A program made the position numbers and the translations under genes. The notes under the pieces are model-generated. The model saw nothing but the letters and a program-made list of their open reading frames with translations, was not told the DNA's origin and did no database searches. This document shows, one piece after another, positions 37,301-49,300 of a stretch of 64,000 nucleotides of DNA. The stretch spans positions 51,141,285 through 51,205,284 of the forward strand of contig OU862910.1 in assembly GCA_917880885.1 (NCBI GenBank), read 5' to 3'. The DNA comes from Limnephilus marmoratus (Eukaryota; Arthropoda; Insecta; Trichoptera; Limnephilidae). The first letter of the stretch is position 1, and each line of letters starts with the position of its first letter.

Positions 37301-40300
37301 GCTCTGTCGTTATGAAATTTGTATAAAAATTTTGCAATAGGTGGCGCGCGAGTTGTTTGAAAACTTAGTGTATTTCATGTTTTTAGCGGCAGGGAGGGTA
37401 GGCGGGAGGGGGAGGGGAAAATGAATTCGAGAAAAGGGGAAATGGGGTCAAGGGAGTGGGAAAGGCGGGGAAAATGGAAAGCGGAGGGGGGTTAGCGGGA
37501 TGGGTGGAAGCGGAAAAGGGGAGGGGGAAAGGCAAGGAAGGTGGAGGAGGAACGCGGGAGGGGAAGGGGAGGCAGACGGGGAATGGGAAGAATCGGAAAA
37601 GACATGCAGAGAGAAACAATTTATTTATTAACCTCCTGTAACGAATTAGGCTCGTATTAAATATATCCTGGCGGCAGAGCAGAGATCCAAACTCGGGATA
37701 GTGGGCCAAGTAATTCTCTATCATGTAGGTAGGGATTCAATTAAATCAAAGAATATTAACTTTTCAAAAAAAATATGTATTGAACACAAAAGCAACACGG
37801 AAGTGTACAAACTTCCCATCAGGGTATCAAAGGAAAACATATAAAAACATACGTACCAGATGGACTCGCTAAACTATCTATCTAACTAAACAATGCCGTG
37901 ATGATGTTCCTTGAAGAGGTGCGCGCCAGGATGAAAGCCGGCCCATCGAGAAATGTTGCGGGTAGCACGTTCCAGTCCGCGCCTGGATGAAAGCCGGCCC
38001 AGGGCTTTCCATGAGGATGGATTGGTGATGTGATGATGACCCAAGAAAGTCTCCAAACGAGGTAGGAACAGGCTCCCAGACAACGTGGCGAGATTATGAG
38101 ATGTCGAACTTGTCCCAAGTAAATAATAATCTCGGCCGATGAAAAGCAGCGTCTTCCCGATTTTGGCAAAGCCACGATTGCAGGACGGGTGAGGATTGTT
38201 AATTCACGATTCGATTCGGATTAATTTGCCGGCCGTACTCTGATCGCGTGTTAGGCATCTCACGACCGAAAACATCATTGCACGGGCTTAACACTCCGTC
38301 TTTCTGTCGGGAATTCTTTATATTCCCATTTCCAAAATACATCCCTTGACCGGGACAACTAATCACACTTTTAAAGTTACAGCAAGGCCGAAAATATCAC
38401 TGCCGGCGTCGGTCAACCACATCGATAAAAAAATGGGACTTACAAGTCATCCATTAACATTATACGTACACGAGCCTCGCGTGTTACGAAAAAATCACCC
38501 GCGATCGGTTAGGTTTTAATTTACTTAGATTCTCATGGTTTAAACTCAAAATTAAACACCTTTATGGTGAGTGACCAATTCCAGAACAACCTAGTCCATG
38601 GCTGCTCGGGAGGAAGTGCCCATAAACAAAAACTGCTCTTCTTTCTTTTCCAAAAATTACCAGTGTCCAAAAAAACACCATAGACAAAATAAACACCTAA
38701 GCAAGAACTGCATTAGTTACATAATATATTACATGTTACATATATACTCGAGATCTTCCTCACACTGAAGGCAGAAAATTTGCTTACGCAGATGACTTCG
38801 CCATCACAGTCCAAGCCAAAACCCTCAATGCAGCAGAAGAGATCCTTAATTCTGACCTCAAGGCTATGGAAGAATTTTTCCTCAATTGGCGACTAAAGCC
38901 AAATGGGTCGAAAACAGTTGTGACAGCTTTCCATCTCAGTAATTCACAGGCAAACGCAAAACTCTGTGTTCAGTTTGATGGAAAAAATATTTACCATGAC
39001 CCCCATCCCCGCTATCTTGGAATAACTTTGGACAGGAGCCTGAATTACCGGAAACACATGGAAACAGTGGGCAAAAAAACCAGGACAAGACTAAACTTAG
39101 TCAATAAGCTGGCTGGTACTAGCTGGGGATGCGACGCCAACACGCTCAGAACGGCATCCATTGCCCTGGTTTTCTCAGCAGCTGAATACTGTGCTCCAGT
39201 ATGGGCCAGAAGCGCCCACACTTCCATGGTCGACGTTCAGCTTAATGCCACAATGCGAACCATCAGCGGAACCTTAAAATCGACTCCTCTTCCTTGGCTC
39301 ACCGTACTTGCAAATATAACCCCGCCAAATATCAGGCGAGAGATTGCAACACTGAGGGAATACAAGAAGGCGCTGCAAAAAAGCGAAATACCCTTGCACG
39401 ATGATGTCGTTTCTCACCCGGCATGCCGCTTAAAGTCTCGAAAACCCTTCTGGACGGAAGGAGAAAGACTCCTTCGAACACCTCTCACCCCAGAAGATAG
39501 GTGGAAGCTTGAATGGCAATCAGCTAACGTCAAAAACGCCGATCTCGTGCAAGACCCCACTGAGAGACAGCCTGGGTTCTCATTGCCTCGCAAACTCTGG
39601 ACTGCCATCAATAGAATAAGGTGCTCCCATAGCCGTTGTGCCCACATGATGCATAGATGGGGCCTTAAAGAGTCGGCGACGTGTGAATGCGGTGCGGTGC
39701 AGACCACCGAACATGTGGTCAACGAATGCCCGCTCCATTCATTCCCCGGCGGGATTTATGAGGTCCACAGGGCAACGCCTGAGGCCCTAGACTGGCTCGC
39801 AGACCTAGATGTCCCCCTCTGACCCCCCACCATACGAAAGAAGAAGAAGTTACATAATTATTTATGTGACACTCCGACTCGCCGGAAAATAAAACAAACA
39901 AAACAAACAGTGGAAAAAATTTTGAAAAAAATATTTTTGAATGCGATTTTGACCCTTCTGTGTACAGAATTTGTATGAAGGACAAGGTCAGAATCGCTTG
40001 CGCCAACATCATTCATGATATAGCCACTTTCATTCACCTGGCGACACCAGAATATTTTTAAATGATTTTATATGTGGAATCGAAATGTCAAATTTGCCGC
40101 GATTAAATCTGTCAAAGTCCGATGCGTGATACTTAACGAAAACATCGTAAAACCTATCAATTTATCAAATTAACGCAAGTAATGTTGTTTTGGTACATAG
40201 TTTATTGTTCTAGGAATGTGTTTCGGTCAATAAAATATACGATAGCTCAAAATTAATCCACAAAACATTCAATTCATAATTCAAAGTGGTGCTTTGTTAG

Positions 40301-43300
40301 GGAATTTCTTGTTAGGGAACGGCCCTTGACAGGTTAAGTGGCACTGCAACACATGTCGGGAACTCACTAGTTATAAATAAAATAATATTTTTACCTTGAA
40401 TAAGTGTGCCCATATAGCTGTCAGATTAGGATATCTATCATTGTATGCTTTATCTTGCTCTGAAGCGGTAGAGGCAAATACGGCACTTCTGAAAAAAAAA
40501 CAAAACAGATATGTAATTTCATTTATGCCGTTTGTGTGAAAAATAAGGGCCCTTTTAGGCAGAGAGGACGGATCGCCAAACAACTCGGTCTTGGCACACA
40601 CTCCTTGCCTCGTTCACATTCATACATCGTCTCATACATGCTCTTCTATTATTCCGACTCTTCACATGGCCCGACTCAAGTATCTGATTCACTTGGTCGT
40701 GCCATATTTTTCTCAGACGTCCCTGACTTCTTCTACCATTCACATTTGAGTCATATATTCTCCTTACACTCCTTTCCTCGTTCATTCACTCTACATGCCC
40801 AAACCATCTGAGCGTCTCTTTCTCTATCTTACTATTTTCGCTTATATCAGTCTTGCATTCTTCGCGGATCTCCACATTTCTCACACGATCGTACATGGTT
40901 TTACCACACATACGCCTCAGGGATCTCATTTCTACAGCATTCCTCTTCCAGTTTCATGTCTCACTGCCATACATCAGGGTAGGTACCAGCACTCCATTAT
41001 GGACGGCTAACTTCGCTTCTTTTGACAGTTTTTTTGTTTTCGCCAATGGCGTTCAGTCCTCCATTAATAGAGTTGCCTGCATTTACCCTTCTTTCGATAT
41101 CTCTGTCAGCCTTCCCATCTCTCGTAAACATACTTCCCAAGTACACAAACTCATCCACCTGCTCCAAATACTCATCATTCACAACTATGTTGCACATTGT
41201 TTTCATACTCTCTCTTTCAAATACCATGACTGACTTACTTACGTAGAACACTAATAAATAAAAATATGTATTGTATTATGTAGACACTCCAAAATAATTG
41301 CAACCGTAGATAAGTTTGTATTCGGTCCTTACATATGAAATTGGCGTTTTGCCGTACTGGCAACTTTGATCTCAAATATCTTCTCTTTGGTTAGGAATTC
41401 CAAGTTCAAATTTATGCAGCTATTTACTCATGTATTTGTGTTTCGAAAATTATAATTCATTTTTTCTTTGTGTCACTTAGTTTACAAAATGGAAAACTTG
41501 AAATATCACGTTATTTACGAGTACGAGTTCCACCGTGGCACCAGTGCTGCAGAAACGGCCGGAAGGATTGATGATGTGTGGTCAGGTCCAGGTGTGGTTC
41601 TCTCCAGATAGTCTGTAGTCAGGTTGTAAGTCTGAGCTGCCCTTGTTGACTTCCTTCTGTTCCACACCGAGGAACCGTACAATGAGATGATAGAGAGAGG
41701 TCGAGTTTGAGGTTATCCTTGTGTAGTAAAAACACTTGTGTTTGGTACTGGATATTGATTCTGTTTATTCTGATGAATAATTTTGTACAGAGTAGTTTTG
41801 GTCTGAAGACTAGACTGGCGACAATAATTTAGACTAATTAATGTTAGCAGAAGTGAAAGACGGTTTTATTTAATGCTAAACAAGCAGAGTTTAGACGAGG
41901 ATAATAACAATATAGAGAGACTGTTTGTAAGAATGTGTATGGCGACGGTGCCGCAAAAGAAAACACAGTGCGTTTTTGGTTCCAACATTTTCGTTCTGGA
42001 AATTTCGACCTGCAGAACAAGCCCCGTGAACGGCCGGAGACCAAAGTTGATAATGAAGAATTGAAGGCTATTGAGGAAGCGGATCCATCGCAAACCACGT
42101 CCGAGTTAGCTGCAGGCTGCTGTGTTAGTGATAAAACTGTTTTAATCCACTTGAAGCAAATTGGGAAGGTGAAAAAGCTTGAAAGGTGGGTACCTCACGA
42201 ATTGAGTGAAGCAAATCAACAAACGCGCGTTGACCGCTAGACCACACACTGCACAATAGACGGCTACCAAATTAGAGGAGCTTCAATTGGAATGTCTAAG
42301 ACATCCACCGTACTCTCCGGACCTTGCCCCAACAGATTACTATTTTTTTCGAAATTTGGATAACTTCTTGCAAGGGAAAAAATTAAACTCCAATGGGGCA
42401 GTCCAAACCGCCTTCAAAGATTTTATTGATTCCCGTCCGAATGGTTTTTTTAGTAAAGGGATCGACGAACTACCTATGAGATGGCAAAAGTGCACAGATA
42501 GCAACGGTACATACTTTGCTTAAATAAATATATTAAAAAAAAATTGACTTTATGTTCCTCCCATACAAACGCCAATTTCATATATGTAAGGACATAATAT
42601 TTACATAATATGTAGATAAGATATTATTTACATAGTCAATAAATTTAGCAAAATAATTTTCTGAATTCTACCTTCATAAATATGTATATTTACAAATTAA
42701 CCAAATATGATCAAAAATCTTAAACAAAATGGAGGTTTTTAGATGTCTTATGGATTTCAATGATTTAATATCTACCTGTAATCTTGCCCCACGTTGAGCC
42801 TCTGTTCAGGGAAGGCCAATTCAATAAGTCCAGTGCAGACCTGTCGCAGCAGCACGCAGAGGGGCCCCAACTCCGAAAATGAGAAGGCCTGGACGGTTGA
42901 GACTATTGAGGTATTGGATTCTCCTGTGAAAAGATTCAATATTAATTCAACATAAAATTAGTAAAATTAGACTTAAGTTTTAAAATCTCCTCCTCAATCT
43001 TTCATTGCACGCACACGGTCCACGAGTTTGCAGTTATGTTTGATTGCTTATAAGTTTGGCTACGTTTCCGATACTTCCAGGACATTTCAGGATTGCCTCG
43101 GCAGCTCGCCTGCTCTTTCGTTAATATCATTTACCAAGTAGTCAGCCTAGAATTTGACATAAGGTCCCAGATTCCGCATGCATGTGAGTAAAGTCAACAG
43201 GCACTGAGGAACTTATAGAGCATGATAGAACTTAAACTTATAGAACATTAATGTACAGTCTGTCAAATAAGAGTAGAAAACATAGGAGGGCGCCACTGTT

Positions 43301-46300
43301 GATCAAATGGCAATACTAAACAATAACTCATGGTGTTAAAGTAAAGCTGTGTAATCTACATTTTTCGTAAAAAATCAAAAACACATAAAAGTGGGAAAAA
43401 TATTTTTTTATTGCAATTTTGATACATACCGATCTCAAAATTAGAATGGTATATTATACCTTTGCCATTTTTGTTAATACAATGAGGAATAACGATATTA
43501 TAGTAAAATAAAAAGCACAGTTGGAAATTGCTCACATTTATTTAATACGTAGCTTAAGTACCCAGCGATGCCCAGGTTTTAGATCATGTCTCTAATTTTA
43601 GATCTGAATATATTTAACCCATTCCGACCTAAAAGTAGTAAACTACTCACCATTAGTGATTCTTCCTTTTTACCTACTGTTAAATTCAAATTTATGTTAT
43701 ATTAAATGAAAGCAAATCACATTATAAAACACCATTAAAACAAATTTATAAGATACCTTAACAACAGTGCTTCTTCAAATTATTTTTTTTTCTTTAAGAA
43801 CAAAAAAGGTTTTTTAAATGTAACTTACAGTGTTTTATACATTTAGTGTCATTGCGATTTGAAAGATTATTTGACAGTCAAATTGGTTTTGCCAGCCTAC
43901 AAATTTAGTAGTTCATTTATGTTCTGTTTTGTTATGGAATCCACAAATGCATACTCACCAGTAACAGGAGCCGTATCGCTCTGACCAAACTCCTCGTCGT
44001 GTAGGGTAGTCAGCAGCAGCGAATACAGCGAACAGAAGGTGGCCAGCGGAGCCAGCAGTCTGGCCGCCTTGCTGCCCATTCCCTGCGCTAGCATGGCCAG
44101 TAGGGTGCCGCCCCTGCCCGTGGCGCCAGGGCTGCCCCCCGCGCCCGTTACGCTGACTCCGTGACTTGTGTTGGGCGAGGCCGAGGAACTGATCTCCAGG
44201 TTGGAGGACCATGACCAGAGGGCGCGGAGAAAGGAGGGTTTGAAGGCCAAAGTGAATAGGAGTCTGAAAAGAACATGTGATTTTTTTATATCCCTGGAGT
44301 CTTTTAAGATTTTGTCATCAACTTACTTCAAAAGATCTGTCAGATTCATGATTCATTTAGAAATATTTCCAGTAGAGATTAATTTTCAAATGGATTCGCC
44401 GTTTTTGAAAGCTGATGAAAGACTAGAGATAATAAAATGTTGGGAATCTCTATGCTGTCAGGCACGGCACGTGATCGATTAGATGGGCAGTCACAAGCAC
44501 TCTCACTGAGCATCCTCGCTTGCACACGAGTGACGTCACCATTCACATGCCCCCCCCAAAAAAAAAATGACAGATTGATACGATTGATTGTTGATTGATT
44601 GCCTATGCTGCCAGGCCCGTCACGAAGCACAATGACGACGGGCGATCGATTAGATGGGCAGTCACAAGCGCTCTCACTGAGCATCCTCGCTTGCACACGA
44701 GTGACGTCACCATTCGCATCCCCCCCCCCCAAAAAATGACAGATTGATTGTTGATTACCATCAACACTAGTTGCCGACTGCTGACCTACAACATACATCT
44801 TGCACTTCCTACCTGCTACCTTGCTCTTTTCGAGATTTCCCAGCCATGGAAAGGCAATCTCTATAAATATTATATATTAATATTATAGTATATTTAGACA
44901 TCAGTACACCAAACTTTATTTATTTTGTTATTATTTCATAAATGTTTACATGTTACAGATTTTACCATTGTTTTAACTACCATATTAGGCTAATGGCCGT
45001 GTAGTCAAACATGCAATATTATTTTATACAAACACATAATAAAATATAAGAAGAGGAAAGAAGACAAAAAACATAATAAGAAGACAAATAAAACCAAATA
45101 CAAATAAAAATATTAAAAGAAAGCTGAAAAATAAAGAATAAAAAGATATTTTAAAGAAGGTTGAAATAAAAATAGAAATAAAAATTGGATATAAAAACTA
45201 AATAGTAAAAAGATAAAAAGAAAACCACTCACTTGTATTTATGAAATGCTAATTTATGACTCAGCAAAAGATTATGACAGATGCCCGATATGTGCTCCAG
45301 CACGTCCTCGTTCCAATCGCACTGACCCGTCTGCGAGCAAATGAACAAGATGGCACTGTTGGTGTTGTTCAACATCTCTATGCACTGCTTGTTCACGTCA
45401 AACACGTTCCCCCCTGGGGGGAGCTCCTCCTCCGTGTCGCTGGAGCCCTCGCTCTCAGCCCCCGCCTGCGTATTCCTGGCGCGCGCGTAGAAAGCGTCCG
45501 AGGGGGTGCGGTGGCGGATGCAGAGGATGGACGTTAGACGCGCCATCACGGCCAGGTAGTTGAGTATTTGGGGATTGGAGAAGTAATTGGTGATGTTGAC
45601 TCGGCTCTTTTGCGGGCCGCACACTGATTGGACTGTGAAATAAAAAGACATAATGAGGTTTATGTATATTTGCAGTTGATTGTGAGAAAATTTTCTGTAA
45701 ACATAAATAAAAGAGTAAAACATATTTCTAGTTGTTTATGACTATATGGCAAGGTACTGTTTAACGTACAATTTATTTTATGTACTGGCAATTTTGAATG
45801 CTGGTCACACCGGAAAGACTAGATGTAGTTCCAAATGCTACCGCAAAATCATTCCGTCCCGAAGTGTCCTGGTGTGTACAGCTTTCAGATTTAGCCCCGC
45901 AACTTTGTGTCGCGGTTGTGTTTGACTATTACAATAAAAAGAGAATCTGTTAAAAAAAAATTTTAAAAATTGTACATTAAACAGTACCTTGCCATACTGA
46001 ATTGAAGGGTTCCACGCCAAAACAGAACACTATTCAAAAGTGCCTATTCTAACCTAACTTATTATGTACATATTTTATTAAATACGTTCTATCTTTCCGG
46101 TTACCGAATCTAAGATAATCCAATGTATTTTAACTATGAGGATGGTCCCAGAAGTACCCGACCTGACGTACAGATGGCAGTTGTTGCTTTAAAAAATTAC
46201 TATGGTAGAAAGTACCAACCTTATAAAGCTAAAGTTTTAAGTTTTAAGACGCTATGTTGTTTAGTATTTGTTTGTGCAGCCATCAATAGTGAACGCTCTC

Positions 46301-49300
46301 AGTGAATTTGAAAACATGGAAAAAATTGGTCATCGTTATGTGATACAATACTTTAATTTGAAAGGTCTAAGTCCAACCAATATCAAAGCTGAGCTAGATT
46401 CTATCTGGGGTAGTCTGCTCCTTCGTTTACAACAGTAAAATATTGGGTGCCAGAGTTTAAACGAGGACGTACGAGCTTCCAAGATGAACATCACTGTGGT
46501 CGACCAAATGTTGTGACCATACCATAAAAGAAAATCAAAAAAATGGTATTGGATGACCGTCGATTAAAAGTGCGGGAGCTAGCAGCCACGGTAGGCATTT
46601 CAAAAAGTGCTGCGCATTGCATACAGAAAATTTGGACATGAGAAAGCTATGCGCAAGATGGGTGCCGCGTTTGCTTACAAAGGAACAAAAACAGCGCCGT
46701 GAGGAAGTTTCAACAGTGTTTGGCGATGTTTCACAGCAATGAAGCTGAGTTTTTGCATCGATTCATAACCATAGATGAAATATGCATTCATTACTTCACA
46801 CCTTAGATGAAGGAACAGTCAAAACAATGGATTGAAAGGGGAGAATCGGATCCAAAAAAGGCGAAAACAGTTCCATCTGTAGGCAAGATACACATGGGAT
46901 GGTTTTTATTATCTTAAAAAAAAATCAACGGTGAGTATTATGCAAACTTATTGCAGCGTTTGAGTGATGAAATTGGCTAAAAAAAAGTGTTGTTTCACCA
47001 AGACAATGTACCAGTTCACCCATCCGTTATCGCGATGGCTAAAATCAATGAATTAAAGTTCAAATTGCTTCCTCATGCACCCTAATTGCCTAATAAGGAA
47101 CTCCAGTGAAAAATATTATGGCTTTAAAAAAATATGTTCATATAGACCAATAAACGCTGATTCTGAATATATAACTTTTATTTGATAATATTAAACGCAG
47201 AGTTTTTAAAAAATTATTAAAAAGTGCATTTTTAAACCTCTCCTGAAAACACAGCGTTAAGTTGGCATTACTGAAATGGTGAATGGTGACGTCACGCGTC
47301 ACACTCACCCACTGTCACCTGGTGATCGCGTGTATTGTATTGTCAGTATTATTGTATTGACATTTGAATATGCAATTCAACATTTCGTGTTTTTGGTTTA
47401 TTTTCATACTGTTTATAGAGATTTAGATAAATAATAGTTATGGTGTTTGTTGAAACATAATTTAGGCCCTCAACAATTTACGAAAAGGGCTATATTTGCG
47501 GACAATCTGGAATAAATTTTCCCTATTTGAGGTTAAAGTCGACACAAAATACGATGTCATGTATTTGCAATGAAAGAGATGATTTGTTTTTATATTGCAC
47601 TTTGATTAAATAAAATAACAGTAGCGGTGAAATGTGGACATTTTACCAATGTTTTTCTATATTAACAGCAGTTAATCTTGAATAAAAAACGAATTATCAC
47701 ACCGAAATGTCATAGTATTCATTGGCCAATTGGCCATCATTCCACCATTTTAAAACAGGGATGAACTGCCCAAAAAAATATTTCCCTAGATTTTGAAGTG
47801 AAATTTCCCTAGAATTTCACATTTACGCAATTACCTACGTAGCCACCTTTTTGTGTAACACTAATCCTGTTATAAATATGTTAATTAATATGATTGATTA
47901 ATTGGAAAGATATCGGAACTTGGTAAATATACTAATAATACTGTGCTTTTCCAAATAAAACACTTTTTGCTACGTGAAGTAATAATTTAAAAGTACGAAT
48001 ACACTCACCACTGAATTAGAAACTGAATTCCAAATAATAAAAAAAACACTTTGCAAAATAAAAATCAACCGCAATCACCGAAAAAACGGAACTTAAAACA
48101 TAAATAATTTTTTTTTTTCAGAGGTCCCATTTATCTTTTTAGATACATAGGGAACGTACCCATACTACGTGACAAACTTTTTGCACTTTTTAACCCCCCC
48201 CCCCACCGTGACCAAAAACCTAAGCAACCCCCCGCTCATTTGTACCAAGCGTGGTATTTTGAAGACCCCCCCCCCCCCCGAACGTGTCACGTAGTATGGG
48301 TACGTTCTCTAATATCATTTTGAGTTGTCAGTGTTAAAAATAACATTGCATGTAAGTACATGAACAATAATTAAGATTCATAGGAATCCCAACAAATATA
48401 TATACGTATATATATATATATATATACATCCCGCTATCATTTCTGCGTCCTTTCATCGGATCGACATTACTGCGTCTATCTGAAGGACTCGATTTTTCAT
48501 AGTTTTAACTAATGTATATAGTATCTTGTAAGTGTTTGATTGTTGCTAGGTATTTTAATTTTTGAAAAACATTAATTTAAAAATATACAAAACGAAAAAA
48601 ACGCCCTTTAACGTCTCACCAATCTGAACTCCTTTCATATTTAATGTAGTGAGGCGTCCTGCATATTCTTTCTTTCATTTTGTAAACAATGTAGGGTCCA
48701 ATTATATATTTATTTTCATGTTGACGACAAACGGACGTCTTGCAACGTTGCCATTTATTCATTCAAGTTTTTGGTTAAACGACTTTAAAGGTATTAATAG
48801 AATATGAAGGCGCCAATACGACTGGCCCATACGTTGCGGAATCTAACCAACTCGGCGGCAATGCGCACGTAAAATCTATTGATGAATAAGCAAGAACAAA
48901 AATAAATTAAATATATTATCAATACGTACAAAATGAAGTCGCTCAAAATGTATGTGCGCATAGATCTTTTAAACTACGCAACGGATTTTTATGCGGTTTT
49001 CACCAATAAATAGAGTGATTCAAGAGGAAGATTAACATGTATAAAACATGCTTATTATAGTAAAGAAAAGCCGAGAAATTCAAATATTCAATTTAGACAG
49101 CGGGCAGCGGGCAGTTGGCAAGCGGGTAGTTTGGATTTTATAAAGGTTGGGTAGTGGCGTTGTGTTTCGTTAGCCACAGCATCGTGTGGCCGGGTCTGCT
49201 AGTATAAAATAAAATAAAATCTGTTAATGTTATGTAGTTTTAAAGAATTAACTCTGAATATAAGTGGGTAATTATTAAAACAACACGATTATCAGTATAA

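Larger units (their letters stand above)
41325..42593 (+). mobile_element. Mariner transposon relic
   Basis: Inverted ends read GTCCTTACATATGAAATTGG on the left and GTCCTTACATATATGAAATT on the right (reverse complement). Between them lies a broken mariner transposase. TA-type integration is expected for the family. Confidence 0.9.

Noticed and set aside
38866..39822. 318-residue frame as a host gene
   Set aside because: The upstream in-frame YADD motif and the C-terminal Cys/His motif show that it is the 3' half of a non-LTR retrotransposon, and a purine tail follows.
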